A stretch of DNA of 64,000 nucleotides from Thermoactinomyces vulgaris (GTDB lineage: Bacteria; Bacillota; Bacilli; Thermoactinomycetales; Thermoactinomycetaceae), in assembly GCF_003688725.1 (NCBI RefSeq), contig NZ_REFP01000010.1, positions 62,001 to 126,000 on the forward strand. The letters are read 5' to 3'. Under the pieces are notes generated by a model. That model did not search any database, had not been told where the DNA came from, and saw only the letters and a list, made by a program, of their open reading frames with translations. Positions 35,612 through 45,201 of the stretch are shown here, piece by piece (positions within the stretch are counted from its first letter, which is position 1; every line of letters starts with the position of its first letter). A program made the position numbers and the translations under genes.

Positions 35612-36883
35612 ATGAAGGAGGGATCTCCCGTACAAACCAAAACGCCTCCCAAAACATTAAAAGAACGTTTTTTATTGATCGGACCCGGGCTGGTTGCCGC
35701 CGCCACCGGTGTGGGAGCCGGAGACTTGGTCGCCGCCTTGGTGGCCGGAACCAAGTTTGGAACGGTTTTTGTTTGGACCATTATTGCAGGGGCCATCATC
35801 AAGTATTTCCTGAATGAAGGTGTGGGCCGTTTCCAACTCGCCTCCGGACAAACCATTCTGCAGGGATGGAGATCTTTGGGCCACTGGGCATTGATCTACT
35901 TTGGAATTTATATCGTGATATGGGGATTCATTTACGGAGCCGCCGGATCATCCTCCGCCGCTCTGGCCGCCACCGCCATCTTTCCACAAATCCCGTTGAA
36001 AGGCTGGGCCATCCTGCACGCCATTATTTGCTTAATATTCGTATGGATCGGAAGATATCAGTTTTTTGAAAAAGTGATGTCCCTGCTGACCGGCATTATG
36101 TTCATTACCGTCGTCGGCACCGCTGTCATCGTTCTGCCCCAGCTGGATCAAATTGCCACGGGACTCATCCCCCGCACGCCAAACGGCTCCATCACATATG
36201 CCTTGGGATTGATCGGCGGCGTTGGCGGATCCATCACCATCGCTTCCTATGGGTATTGGGTGCGGGAAAAAAACTGGTCGGGTCCTTCGTGGATTCCGGT
36301 CATGCGCCTGGATACCTGTGTCGCTTACACGCTGACCGCCATCTTCACCCTTTCGCTGTTGATCGTGGGAGCTGAATTTTTATACGGATCGGGCATTGAA
36401 TTGCAAAACGAAGAAGGATTGATCCACCTTGCCGTCCTTTTGGGCAAAGAATTTGGCACCCCGGTCTATTGGTTGTTCCTGCTCGGTTTTTGGTCTGCGT
36501 CTTTCACATCGGTCTTGGGGGTGTTTAACGGTGTTCCCTATCTTTTCGCCGACTTGGTGCGCCATTTCAAAAAAGAAGTCCCGGGAACAAAAAAACCCGC
36601 TCCGGTTTCCGTGCGGGATCCTTTCTACCGCGGCTTTCTTTTGTGGATGACATTCCCTCCGATGTTGCTTTTGTTTTTGGAAAAACCGGTCGGCCTTGTG
36701 ATTTTGTATGGAGTTCTCGGTTCCTTGTTCATGCCTTTTATCTCCGTCACATTGTTGATTTTGTTAAATTCCAAAAAATTGGATCCGGTTTACCGGAACC
36801 GTTGGTGGGCCAATGCCGTTCTGATCATCAGTCTGGTCTTGTTTGCCATCCTTGCTGTCATCCAAATCATGGATATGGTTTAG
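35612..36883 (+). CDS. Nramp-like divalent metal transporter
   Basis: A 423-residue membrane protein with about eleven hydrophobic helices, related to the Nramp (SLC11) family. The canonical helix-1 DPGN motif is absent; its place is taken by GPGLVAAATGVGAGDLVAALVAG. This is the pattern of Nramp-related transporters that do not carry the classical Mn/Fe site, so the substrate (perhaps Mg2+ or another cation) is uncertain. The start is the ATG at 35612; unusually, no SD precedes it, and the AAGGAGGG lies after the ATG (35615-35622) with no start codon downstream in frame. TATAAA at 35597-35602 lies only 10 bp upstream, which would fit a leaderless mRNA. Monocistronic. Confidence 0.83.
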   Translation: MKEGSPVQTKTPPKTLKERFLLIGPGLVAAATGVGAGDLVAALVAGTKFGTVFVWTIIAGAIIKYFLNEGVGRFQLASGQTILQGWRSLGHWALIYFGIYIVIWGFIYGAAGSSSAALAATAIFPQIPLKGWAILHAIICLIFVWIGRYQFFEKVMSLLTGIMFITVVGTAVIVLPQLDQIATGLIPRTPNGSITYALGLIGGVGGSITIASYGYWVREKNWSGPSWIPVMRLDTCVAYTLTAIFTLSLLIVGAEFLYGSGIELQNEEGLIHLAVLLGKEFGTPVYWLFLLGFWSASFTSVLGVFNGVPYLFADLVRHFKKEVPGTKKPAPVSVRDPFYRGFLLWMTFPPMLLLFLEKPVGLVILYGVLGSLFMPFISVTLLILLNSKKLDPVYRNRWWANAVLIISLVLFAILAVIQIMDMV

Positions 36884-36907
36884 AAGAACCTTAAAAATTA
36901 TCATAAA

Positions 36908-36941
36908 AAAGAAATCCCGGTATGAAACCGGGTTTTCTTTA
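36908..36941. terminator. bidirectional terminator between the Nramp-like gene and oppF
   Basis: AAATCCCGGT (36912-36921) and ACCGGGTTTT (36927-36936); U-rich tails on both strands. Converging genes end on both sides. Confidence 0.85.
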
Positions 36942-37940
36942 TTGTTCATTATACAAATGGCAAGCCACCCAGTGTTTGGGTGCGGCTTCTTTCCATTCCG
37001 GAACGGCCTTGGCGCAAATGTCCATCGCTTTCGGGCACCGGGTCCGGAACCGGCAGCCGCTGGGAGGATCAATGGGACTGGGGACATCCCCTTCCAAAAT
37101 AATCCGTTCCCGTTTTTTGGAAACATCCGGATCCGGGATGGGAACGGCAGACAGCAGCGCTTCCGTATACGGGTGCAACGGTTTGTCATACAGATCCTCA
37201 CTGTCCGCAAGCTCCACCATGCTTCCCAGATACATCACGCCCACACGATCCGAAATATATTTCACCATTGACAAATCATGGGCAATAAACAGATAAGTCA
37301 GCCCTTTTTCTTTTTGGAGTTTTCGCATCAAGTTGACGACTTGTGCCTGAATGGAAACATCCAATGCCGAAATCGGTTCATCGGCAATGATAAACTCGGG
37401 ATCGACTGCCAGAGCCCGGGCAATTCCGATCCGCTGCCGTTGACCCCCGCTGAACTCGTGCGGGAAACGGTTGGCATGCTCTTCATTGAGCCCGACCACT
37501 TTCAACAAGTCTATGACCCGTTTTTTTCGTTCTTCCCCCTGAGCCAGCCCGTGGATGTCGATCCCTTCCGCAATGATATCCATGACTGTCATGCGTGGAT
37601 TGAGCGAAGCATACGGATCCTGGAAAATCATTTGCATTTTCCGGTTAAATTCTTTCAGTTTCTTTCCTTTTAATTGATACACATCGTCCCCGTTAAACGT
37701 AACCGAACCTTCCGTCGCATGGTACAGCCGAATCAAGGTGCGGCCAATGGTGGACTTTCCGCAACCGGACTCCCCGACCAACCCGAAGGTTTCTCCCCGG
37801 TAAACGTCAAAGGTGACCCCGTCCACCGCTTTGACCACTTGGCCGTTACTGAGCCGGAAATGTTTTTTCAATCCCTTCACCGACAAAATCACATCTTTTT
37901 CCGGCCGTGTTTCATGATTTTTATTTTCTTGCTTACTCAC
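36939..37940 (-). CDS. oppF: oligopeptide ABC transporter ATP-binding protein OppF
   Basis: A 333-residue ATPase of the peptide importer. Walker [10 protein letters not shown], signature [16 protein letters not shown], Walker B FIIADEP, and the C-terminal oligopeptide extension with [18 protein letters not shown] at 37940 (GGAGGGGAG upstream) overlaps the oppD stop by 8 bp, so translation is coupled. A start further upstream has no SD. Last gene of oppA-B-C-D-F, with the shared terminator immediately after. Confidence 0.93.
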   Translation of the reverse strand: MSKQENKNHETRPEKDVILSVKGLKKHFRLSNGQVVKAVDGVTFDVYRGETFGLVGESGCGKSTIGRTLIRLYHATEGSVTFNGDDVYQLKGKKLKEFNRKMQMIFQDPYASLNPRMTVMDIIAEGIDIHGLAQGEERKKRVIDLLKVVGLNEEHANRFPHEFSGGQRQRIGIARALAVDPEFIIADEPISALDVSIQAQVVNLMRKLQKEKGLTYLFIAHDLSMVKYISDRVGVMYLGSMVELADSEDLYDKPLHPYTEALLSAVPIPDPDVSKKRERIILEGDVPSPIDPPSGCRFRTRCPKAMDICAKAVPEWKEAAPKHWVACHLYNEQ

Positions 37941-38958
37941 TTTTCTCCCCTCCAATCGGTCCTTTCCGGACATTCGGCTTCGGCGCCATGGGATGTTCCA
38001 GCCAGCAAGTCACTTGATGCGTGGATGACACCTCGGTGACTCCCGGCATGTGTTCCTTGCAAACCTTCATCGCATGCTTGCAACGGGCTGCAAACGGACA
38101 CCCTTTCGGAGGGGAAATCAAATCGGGAGGGGAGCCCGGAATCGGAAGCAATTCCTGCTCATGCGACAAATCTAGCCGTGGCATGGAATCCATTAACCCC
38201 CAAGTGTACGGATGGCGGGGATGATAAAACACTTCTTCCAAAGTGCCTGATTCCACGACTTGTCCGGCATACATCACCACGACCCGGTCGGCAATGTCGG
38301 CCACCACCCCGAGATCGTGGGTGATCAAAATGATGGAGCTTCCCGTTTTCCGTTGCAATTCTTTCATCAACTCAATGATTTGCGCCTGAATGGTTACGTC
38401 CAAAGCCGTTGTCGGTTCATCCGCAATCAGCAGTTTGGGCTGACAAGCCAGTGCAATTGCAATCATCGCCCGTTGCCGCATGCCTCCGGAAAATTGGTGG
38501 GGATACTGCTTGATCCGGGATTCCGGGCTGGGAATTCCGACCAATCTCAACATTTCCACCGCTTTTTCTCTGGCTTCCGACGCACTCAGATTCTGGTGTT
38601 TCATCAACCCTTCCGTGATTTGCCGTCCCACCGTCATGGTCGGGTTGAGAGAAGTCATGGGATCTTGGAAAATCATGGCAATTTCGGCCCCGCGGACTTT
38701 TTCCATCTCTTTGTCGTTGAGTTTTGTCAAATCTCTTCCTTCAAAAAGGATTTCGCCTTCTTTGATGATGCCCGGGGGTTGGGGAATCAAGCGCATGATG
38801 GTTTGCGAGGTGACACTTTTCCCGCATCCTGATTCTCCCACAACAGCCACGGTTTCCCCCTTGTTGACGTGAAAGCTCACACCTCTTACCGCTTTCACTT
38901 CTCCGTTATACGTTTTAAATGAAACATGCAAGTCTTTCACATCGAGTAATTTCTCCAT
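37933..38958 (-). CDS. oppD: oligopeptide ABC transporter ATP-binding protein OppD
   Basis: A 341-residue ATPase partner of OppF. Walker [11 protein letters not shown], signature [17 protein letters not shown], Walker B LLIADEP, C-terminal [11 protein letters not shown]. The ATG at 38958 follows AAAGGGGGGAATCAGT. It is 14 bp after oppC and overlaps oppF. The two ATPases drive the OppB/OppC channel. Confidence 0.94.
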   Translation of the reverse strand: MEKLLDVKDLHVSFKTYNGEVKAVRGVSFHVNKGETVAVVGESGCGKSVTSQTIMRLIPQPPGIIKEGEILFEGRDLTKLNDKEMEKVRGAEIAMIFQDPMTSLNPTMTVGRQITEGLMKHQNLSASEAREKAVEMLRLVGIPSPESRIKQYPHQFSGGMRQRAMIAIALACQPKLLIADEPTTALDVTIQAQIIELMKELQRKTGSSIILITHDLGVVADIADRVVVMYAGQVVESGTLEEVFYHPRHPYTWGLMDSMPRLDLSHEQELLPIPGSPPDLISPPKGCPFAARCKHAMKVCKEHMPGVTEVSSTHQVTCWLEHPMAPKPNVRKGPIGGEKSE

Positions 38959-38972
38959 ACTGATTCCCCCCT

Positions 38973-39905
38973 TTATTTGCGCATTCTTGGATCAAGTGCA
39001 TCCCTCAAGCCGTCTCCCAAAAGGTTGAAGGCGAGCATGATCAAACAGAGAATCGTTGCCGGATAAAAGACTTGATACGGAAAAATCTGCAAATATTTGG
39101 AGCCGTCATTCACAAGTGATCCAAGGCTTGCCAGCGGCGGGCGGATCCCCAGACCGATAAAACTCAAAAATGCTTCAAAGAAAATGGCTGAAGGAATGGC
39201 AAACGTCACCGCAACAATAATCGGCCCCATCACATTGGGAATCAAATGTTTGAGCAGAATGCGCCGGTGTCCGGCCCCCAACGTGCGAGCCGCCAACACA
39301 TATTCCTGGGATTTCAGTTTCAGGATCTGCGCACGAACCACCCTGGCCATCGGCACCCATCCCGTGAGGGACAAGGCCAGCGCAATGGGGATAATCCCCG
39401 GTTCAAAGATCAGAAGCATCAAAATGATGATGATCAGGTTAGGAATGGAATATAAAATCTCCACCACCCGTTGCAAGATCATGTCCACCCGGCCGCCGAA
39501 ATATCCGGAAACACTTCCGACGGTCACACCGATGCAAAGATCAAACAAAGCCGCCAAAAAAGCGATTTGCAAGGAAACCTGGGCCCCGTTCCATGTCCGT
39601 TGCCACAAGTCACGGCCAAAACTATCGGTTCCAAAATAATGGTCGGCAAACGGTTCCTTGTTTTGAGCGGAGTAATCCTGTGACCGGTAATCATAATCAT
39701 TCATCAAGGGACCGGCAAAAGCGAAAAATCCAATAACCAAAATAATGACAAGGCCGATCATCGCTCCCCAGTTGGAACGAAAACGGCGTGCCGCATCTTT
39801 CCAAAAGCCGATCCGCTCCCGGGTAATCTGCTCCCCGGCCGATTCATCAGCGCCAATCGGCTCAAACATTTCCGGTGTGATCTCGTTGATTGTTTTTTCA
39901 CTCAT
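38973..39905 (-). CDS. oppC: oligopeptide ABC transporter permease OppC
   Basis: A 310-residue permease with an acidic cytoplasmic N-terminus, five or six transmembrane helices and the EAA loop EYVLAARTLGAGHRRILLKHLIPN that docks the ATPase. The start is the ATG at 39905 (AAAGGAG 10 nt upstream), seven bases after the oppB stop; a start at 39926 would overlap oppB and lacks an SD. Pairs with OppB to form the membrane channel. Confidence 0.93.
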   Translation of the reverse strand: MSEKTINEITPEMFEPIGADESAGEQITRERIGFWKDAARRFRSNWGAMIGLVIILVIGFFAFAGPLMNDYDYRSQDYSAQNKEPFADHYFGTDSFGRDLWQRTWNGAQVSLQIAFLAALFDLCIGVTVGSVSGYFGGRVDMILQRVVEILYSIPNLIIIILMLLIFEPGIIPIALALSLTGWVPMARVVRAQILKLKSQEYVLAARTLGAGHRRILLKHLIPNVMGPIIVAVTFAIPSAIFFEAFLSFIGLGIRPPLASLGSLVNDGSKYLQIFPYQVFYPATILCLIMLAFNLLGDGLRDALDPRMRK

Positions 39906-39912
39906 CGCTGAT

Positions 39913-40842
39913 TCACTCCTTTGCACCCGTTAGTCGAATCCGGGGATCGATGACTCCATACAAAATATCCACGAGAAAGATGGTGGCAAGAATCAAAATG
40001 GAGTAAAAAATGGTAACCCCCATAATCAAGGTGTAATCATTGACCTGGATTGACTCAACAAAGAATAACCCGATTCCGGGTACAGCAAAGATAGTTTCCA
40101 CAACCAGCGAACCGGTAATAATATTTACCGCCAAAGGACCCAACACGGTAATCGCAGGGATGAGGGCATTTCGCAAAGCATGGCGGAAAACGATGGCCTG
40201 TCTTCCCAAGCCTTTGGCTTTGGCCGTTTTCATATAATCCTGATCCATCACTTCCACCATTTCGGTTCTCACATAACGGGACATCTGTGCAATGACGGTG
40301 AATGAAAGAGCCAACGACGGCAATATGGTATGTTCATAAGACCCCCACAACGCCGCCGGCAGAATTTGCCATTTCACGCCGACCCAATAAGATAAAAGAG
40401 CCGCCATCACAAAGCTGGGGATCGATATTCCCCCGACGGCAATCACTGTGGCCACATTATCCAGCCAGCCTCCGCGCCGGAGCGCCGCACCCACTCCGAG
40501 CAACAGTCCGACCAAAACCCCGAAAACCAATGCCTGTCCCCCGATAAAAGCAGACGCTTCAAATCCTTCCAACAGCATTTCGGTGACAGAACGTCCGTCG
40601 TGCGATAAAGATTTTCCAAAGTCCCCCTGCACCAGCCGTTTCATAAAGTTCACATACTGCACCGGCAACGGGTCATTCAAACCATAGGTTTCCATGATCT
40701 GTTCCCGGATCAAGGGAGGCAGTTTTTCTTCATTTTTCAACGGGGTTCCCGGCAAAGAGTGCATCAAAAAGAAAGTGGCCGTGACAATAATCCAAAGCGT
40801 AAGCACCATATACCCCAACCGGCTTAAAATATATCGCAGCAA
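39913..40842 (-). CDS. oppB: oligopeptide ABC transporter permease OppB
   Basis: A 309-residue permease with six hydrophobic helices and the EAA loop DYMKTAKAKGLGRQAIVFRHALRN. N-terminal MLRYILSRLGYMVLTLWIIVT is typical of OppB. It starts with TTG at 40842 behind AAAGGAAG (11 nt spacing). Follows oppA by 91 bp, with a perfect 10-bp stem-loop in the gap (40881-40914). Confidence 0.93.
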   Translation of the reverse strand: MLRYILSRLGYMVLTLWIIVTATFFLMHSLPGTPLKNEEKLPPLIREQIMETYGLNDPLPVQYVNFMKRLVQGDFGKSLSHDGRSVTEMLLEGFEASAFIGGQALVFGVLVGLLLGVGAALRRGGWLDNVATVIAVGGISIPSFVMAALLSYWVGVKWQILPAALWGSYEHTILPSLALSFTVIAQMSRYVRTEMVEVMDQDYMKTAKAKGLGRQAIVFRHALRNALIPAITVLGPLAVNIITGSLVVETIFAVPGIGLFFVESIQVNDYTLIMGVTIFYSILILATIFLVDILYGVIDPRIRLTGAKE

Positions 40843-40880
40843 ACCGCTTCACTTCCTTTCCTTCCTGATTGAGCATGGAT

Positions 40881-40914
40881 GAAGGTATATGCCAAACCGT
40901 TGACATATACCTTC
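40881..40914 (-). other. intercistronic stem-loop between oppA and oppB
   Basis: GAAGGTATAT (40881-40890) pairs perfectly with ATATACCTTC (40905-40914) around a 14-nt loop. There is no U-run behind it on the minus strand, so a processing or mRNA-stabilising element that lets oppA exceed the transporter genes is more likely than a terminator. Confidence 0.55.
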
Positions 40915-40933
40915 TCCCGGCAAAACTCGGATC

Positions 40934-42562
40934 TTATTTTCCGGTATCCACTGATGCCCATTTCAACGTGTATTCCGGACCAATCGCGCTCCAGTACCAA
41001 TCTTTGATAAACGGTCTTTTCACCGCAATTTTCGTACGGTAGTAAAGCGGTGCAATTCCTGCATCCTCAATCAGGATTTGCTCAGCCTTTTTCAAGTCTT
41101 CAAAACGTTGTTTAAAGTCCCCGTTTTCTTTCGATTTTTTAACAAGCTCATCATATTCCGGATTGCTGTACTTTCCGCGGTTGAAGGAGTTGTCGCTGGT
41201 AAAGAGATCGAGGAAAGTCATCGGGTCGTTGTAATCGGGTCCCCAACCGGAAATCAACAGATCGAACCGTTGGTTTTTCCCTCTTTCCAGACGCTCTTTA
41301 AACGGCACCGAGGTAATTTGGACATTAGCCCCCAAGTTGACGCGCAGTTGCTCTTGGATAAATTCCATACTTTGTTTTGCAGAAGCGGTGTCATCTCCAA
41401 GCAATTCAATGGCCGGCGCTTGGGACAAGCCCAATTCTTTCAATCCTTCTTGCCATAACTGTTTGGCTTTGTTCGGATCAAACTGCGGATCCATTTTCAC
41501 CAAATCGCGGTATTTTTTGTTGTCATCCACGCCGCTGGCTTTGATAAACGGCGGAACCAATCCTCCTGCCGGAATCGATCCGTTTTTCAGGATATTGTTG
41601 ACATACGTGTTTTTATCGATCGCCAAATTGATTGCTTGCCTGATTTTTTTGTTTTTAAAGAAATCTTTGGTTTGGTTCATTTCCAGGTACCAACTGGAAC
41701 CGTCATAAATCGAAAAAGTGTTCGGATCGTCTTTAAATGCGTCGATAAACTCGGAATTTAAATAGGCAAAATCCAATTTTTCGGTGTTATAAAGGTTGAC
41801 TTGTGTCGAGTTATCCTTTACAATTTGCCAGTTGATTTCTTCCAATTTGACAACCCCGCTGTCCCAATACCCGGGGTTCTTCTTCATTTGGAAGCTTTGG
41901 TTGTGTTTCCATTCGGAAAGAACGAACGGACCGTTGTAAACCAATGTGTTGGCTTCCAAGGAATATTTATCTCCATACTGTTCTACAATGTCTTTTCGTT
42001 GCGGCAAGAAAGTCGCAAAGCACAAGAGGTCTTTGAAGTAGGGAATCGGGCGCTCCAAAACCACTTCCAATGTTTTGTCATCCAAAGCCTTTACTCCCAC
42101 ATCGTCGGCTGAACCATTCCCGGTATTGTAAGCTTCAGCTCCTTTCAAGGGGTAAAGGATGTACGCATATTCGGATGCCGTTTTGGGATCCAGCGCCCGC
42201 TTCCATGCATATTCGAAGTCATGGGCCGTCACCGGCTTTCCATCACTCCATTTGGCATCACGCAAAGTAAAAGTCCATTTTAAATTGTCCTCGCTCACTT
42301 CCGGCTCTTTGGCTGCCATCCCGAGAACCGGTTTGCTGTCTTTATCCAAACGATATAGCCCTTCCATGGTGTTTCCCAAGATCATGAAAGACACCACATC
42401 TGTCGTTTTGGCACTGTCCAGGTTTGGCGGCTCGGACATTTCTGCCAAGTTCAATACCTGACTGTTTTTGGTCTCGGTCCCTCCCCCAAAGCAAGCCGTC
42501 AACACCATCGCTGACGCCAAAACCAGTGACAGCAAAGAAAACAATTTGATTCTCCGCCTCAA
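40934..42562 (-). CDS. oppA: oligopeptide-binding lipoprotein OppA, transporter-linked
   Basis: A 542-residue extracellular substrate-binding lipoprotein (SBP family 5). Signal peptide residues 1-23 with lipobox LTAC (Cys24), then the binding domain with the family elements WSDGKPVTAHDFEYAWKRAL and GTPP-type regions. It starts with TTG at 42562 (AAGGGGG 8 nt upstream). First gene of the oppABCDF operon. Roughly the normal size for OppA. A second, separately terminated paralogue lies 387 bp upstream. Confidence 0.93.
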   Translation of the reverse strand: MRRRIKLFSLLSLVLASAMVLTACFGGGTETKNSQVLNLAEMSEPPNLDSAKTTDVVSFMILGNTMEGLYRLDKDSKPVLGMAAKEPEVSEDNLKWTFTLRDAKWSDGKPVTAHDFEYAWKRALDPKTASEYAYILYPLKGAEAYNTGNGSADDVGVKALDDKTLEVVLERPIPYFKDLLCFATFLPQRKDIVEQYGDKYSLEANTLVYNGPFVLSEWKHNQSFQMKKNPGYWDSGVVKLEEINWQIVKDNSTQVNLYNTEKLDFAYLNSEFIDAFKDDPNTFSIYDGSSWYLEMNQTKDFFKNKKIRQAINLAIDKNTYVNNILKNGSIPAGGLVPPFIKASGVDDNKKYRDLVKMDPQFDPNKAKQLWQEGLKELGLSQAPAIELLGDDTASAKQSMEFIQEQLRVNLGANVQITSVPFKERLERGKNQRFDLLISGWGPDYNDPMTFLDLFTSDNSFNRGKYSNPEYDELVKKSKENGDFKQRFEDLKKAEQILIEDAGIAPLYYRTKIAVKRPFIKDWYWSAIGPEYTLKWASVDTGK

Positions 42563-42907
42563 AACGTCTGCCCCCTTTTTTTAAAATAAAGTATATAGTT
42601 TAGACCAAAAAATGGTCATAAACCCTGAATGGAAAAAGACTGGTTGTTCCCTCCGCCTAATAATCTGAAAATAAATAATTCATCTGTTATTTTAAGGCAA
42701 GATGAGCGGTTCACCAAGAAAATCGAACAAAGAGTCAACTCAAATTTCTAACAATTTTTTATTCTAATTTTATCAAATTTTAGGCGTTATTTATATTTAA
42801 CTCATATTTCATTGATTTGTAAAGGGGGTTTATCTTTTGTTGTATTAAATAAAAGTCTACAATAAAGGAATACCCTTTTTCATCCGCCTTTGATAACAAG
42901 CTGCACA
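42563..42907. other. promoter region of the oppA operon
   Basis: An AT-rich 345-bp stretch between the second OppA gene's terminator and oppA. Candidate -10-like motifs exist, but none with a clear -35 partner; I see no ORF with an SD and no known riboswitch. Confidence 0.4.
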
Positions 42908-42948
42908 AAAAAGCTCAAGCCCCTTTCGGCCGAGGCTTGAGCTTTTTT
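42906..42948 (-). terminator. terminator of the second OppA gene
   Basis: AAAAAGCTCAAGCC (42908-42921) and GGCTTGAGCTTTTTT (42934-42947) with a U-run on the minus strand. It isolates this gene from the downstream oppABCDF operon. Confidence 0.88.
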
Positions 42949-42949
42949 A

Positions 42950-44599
42950 TCATTCTTCATTTTTCTCCACAATATATGCCCATTTCAAACTGTATTCCGG
43001 ACCAAACGGATGGCGGTACAGGTCTTTGACATAAGACTTTTGCACAAACGCTTTAGAGTAGTAAATTAACGGCACAAAACCGGCACTCCCCTGATCATCC
43101 ACGCCGGTAAGCAACGCTTCGGCCTGTTTTAACAACTCAAACTGCGCTTTCGGGTCGGAAGTTTGCCTTGCCTGATCCATCAACTGGTCAAATTTGGGGT
43201 TATTGTAATGGGAGAAGTTCATTTCATTATCCGACTCCCAAATTTCAAAGAAGTTGAACGGATCATTGTAGTCCGCCACCCAACCCAGCATGGCCATGTC
43301 AAAGTTTCTGTTTTTCACTTTGTTGACATGGGTTTTCCAAGTCGGGGAATCCAGCTTGATCTCCAAATTCAGCTTTTTCCGCAATTGCTCTTTGATGTTG
43401 ATCGCCACATCCCTCAGCGGGGTTGCGTCATAACTGACCATCACGATATCCTTGGGCGGTTCGGACATTCCCAATTCCGTTAAACCTTCCTGAAACAAGG
43501 CTTGGGCACGGGCAACATCGGTTTTGACGTAGGATCCTGAAAGTTCACGGAAGTTTTTGCCGCCCACCCCGCTGATCGATGACGGAATCAAAGCATCTGC
43601 CGGTTTGGATCCGCCTTTCATGATATCGTTGGCAATGGTCCCCCGGTCGATCGCCAGATTGATCGCCTTCCTGATTTTTTCATTTTTAAAAAAAGGATCG
43701 TCATGATTGAACAGAATATAATAGTTTCTTGCCCTTTCCGCTTCCACGTATTCTTCTGTATTTTTAAAGGCATCCACAAACGCCTGGTTCAGCGTGGCGG
43801 TGTCAATTTCCCCGGAGTTGTATAGATTGATTCCCGTTGCCAAATCCTTCACCACGTTGATTTCAACGGTTTCCAGCTTTACTCCGTTTTTATCCCAGTA
43901 ATTTTCATTTTTTTTCAACAACACTTTTTGCGGTGTCCAACTGGCGACTTTAAATGGTCCGTTATAAATGGTTTCTTCCGCGGATGTTCCGTATTTACCC
44001 CCAAACTTTTCAACCACATCTTTACGTTGCGGCATGAAAGCGATCATGGTCGTACGCTGAATAAAGTTCAATGTCGGCTTTTCCAATTGCACTTCCAAGG
44101 TGTGATCATCCACCGCCTTGATTCCGACAGCAGACGCATCCACTTGCCCCTGGTTATACTGTTTGGCATTTTTAATCGGGAAAAAGACATAGGCATATCC
44201 GGAATCAGTTTGAGGATTGAGCACCCGTTTCCATGCATACTCGAAATCTTGCGCCGTCACGGGTTCGCCGTCACTCCATTTGGCGTCTTCCCGCAGTTTG
44301 AAGGTATACTTGGTTTTGTCCGGGCTGAGTTCATATTCATACGCAATCCCGTATTCCGGTTGTTTTTCCCTTCCCAATCGCATCAAGCCTTCATTCACAT
44401 TATTCAGGACATTAAACGTGATCGCATCATTGGCCTTGACCGTGTCCAGTGTCGTGATGCCGCCTTCTTCGGCAATCCTCAACACCTGCTCGTCACTTAA
44501 TTTCATGTTGGAACCACTGTTTGCTTGAAAACCGCACCCGCTCAGTACTAAACTGAAAGAGGCTGCGATTGCCAACAACACTTTCCCTGTCTTGAGCAT
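42950..44599 (-). CDS. second oligopeptide-binding lipoprotein (OppA paralogue)
   Basis: A 549-residue SBP family 5 lipoprotein, with signal peptide (residues ~1-22) and lipobox LSGC, followed by WSDGEPVTAQDFEYAWKRVL, closely matching the same region of the operon's OppA. The ATG at 44599 follows GGGAGGGGGAGTC; a longer frame upstream has no signal peptide at its N-terminus and is rejected. It has its own terminator and no permease of its own, so it probably feeds the adjacent OppBCDF with a different peptide set. Paralogue by tandem duplication. Confidence 0.9.
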   Translation of the reverse strand: MLKTGKVLLAIAASFSLVLSGCGFQANSGSNMKLSDEQVLRIAEEGGITTLDTVKANDAITFNVLNNVNEGLMRLGREKQPEYGIAYEYELSPDKTKYTFKLREDAKWSDGEPVTAQDFEYAWKRVLNPQTDSGYAYVFFPIKNAKQYNQGQVDASAVGIKAVDDHTLEVQLEKPTLNFIQRTTMIAFMPQRKDVVEKFGGKYGTSAEETIYNGPFKVASWTPQKVLLKKNENYWDKNGVKLETVEINVVKDLATGINLYNSGEIDTATLNQAFVDAFKNTEEYVEAERARNYYILFNHDDPFFKNEKIRKAINLAIDRGTIANDIMKGGSKPADALIPSSISGVGGKNFRELSGSYVKTDVARAQALFQEGLTELGMSEPPKDIVMVSYDATPLRDVAINIKEQLRKKLNLEIKLDSPTWKTHVNKVKNRNFDMAMLGWVADYNDPFNFFEIWESDNEMNFSHYNNPKFDQLMDQARQTSDPKAQFELLKQAEALLTGVDDQGSAGFVPLIYYSKAFVQKSYVKDLYRHPFGPEYSLKWAYIVEKNEE

Positions 44600-44781
44600 G
44601 ACTCCCCCTCCCTGCAGTCGAACCTTGGATACTTTCTTTTCTGACAATTCCCCTTCAGATCGTGATCTGGACCGGGTTAACTTGTAACATTATAAATGAA
44701 TTGCTAGCTTTAGAAAAGATTATATGGATATTGTCCAAAATAAACCATATTTCCATTTCAGACCGTAAACGGAGGAACGCC

Positions 44782-45147
44782 ATGAAGATGCGAAATAAAC
44801 GTGCTTGGGCAACCATTCTCATCACGATGGTCGTGTTTTTGTTTCTCGGCTTCATTTCCAAAGGGAATGCGCTTGCCTTTATCGATCAATCCTTTTTGGC
44901 CGGATTGCTCTTTTTGATCCTTGCCGCCGGCATTTTTGTCGTCCAAGGCGGTTTCTTTTCCGTCTTTTTGCGCACTTTTAAAAAATTCAACAAACTCCCC
45001 GGACAGAGGCGGGAGGATGAAGCCGAAGATGATTCCCCTTTGTCCAAAGCGGAACGGAGGGCTTTCCTCCAAAACCTGCAATTCATTTGTTTGAACGTTG
45101 GAATCATCTTCATTTTGGCGTCGCTTCTGTTCCTGTTCTTTCAGTAA
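44782..45147 (+). CDS. small membrane protein, DUF3899-like
   Basis: A 121-residue protein with three hydrophobic stretches: residues ~8-28, ~34-55 and a C-terminal helix (~97-119); between them is a charged linker (RREDEAEDDSPLSKAERR). The pattern resembles the DUF3899 family, and I assign it with moderate confidence. Function unknown. The ATG at 44782 follows GGAGGAACGCC; a longer upstream reading frame has no SD. It is a lone gene divergent from the second OppA gene and convergent with the PqqD-like gene. Confidence 0.68.
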   Translation: MKMRNKRAWATILITMVVFLFLGFISKGNALAFIDQSFLAGLLFLILAAGIFVVQGGFFSVFLRTFKKFNKLPGQRREDEAEDDSPLSKAERRAFLQNLQFICLNVGIIFILASLLFLFFQ

Positions 45148-45157
45148 TCTTTTCTCA

Positions 45158-45201
45158 CTCCCAAATAAAAAAGGCTGTTGAAAATCAACAGCCTTTTTTT
45201 T
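45158..45201. terminator. bidirectional terminator between DUF3899-like gene and the PqqD-like gene
   Basis: AAAGGCTGTTGA-AAA-TCAACAGCCTTT (45169-45195). The PqqD-like stop codon TGA lies inside the stem. Confidence 0.88.

Noticed and set aside
36939-44599. Nickel or dipeptide-specific transporter instead of Opp
   Set aside because: Receptor size, lipoprotein sequence and the OppD/OppF C-terminal cysteine extensions fit the oligopeptide group; specificity within it is not claimed.
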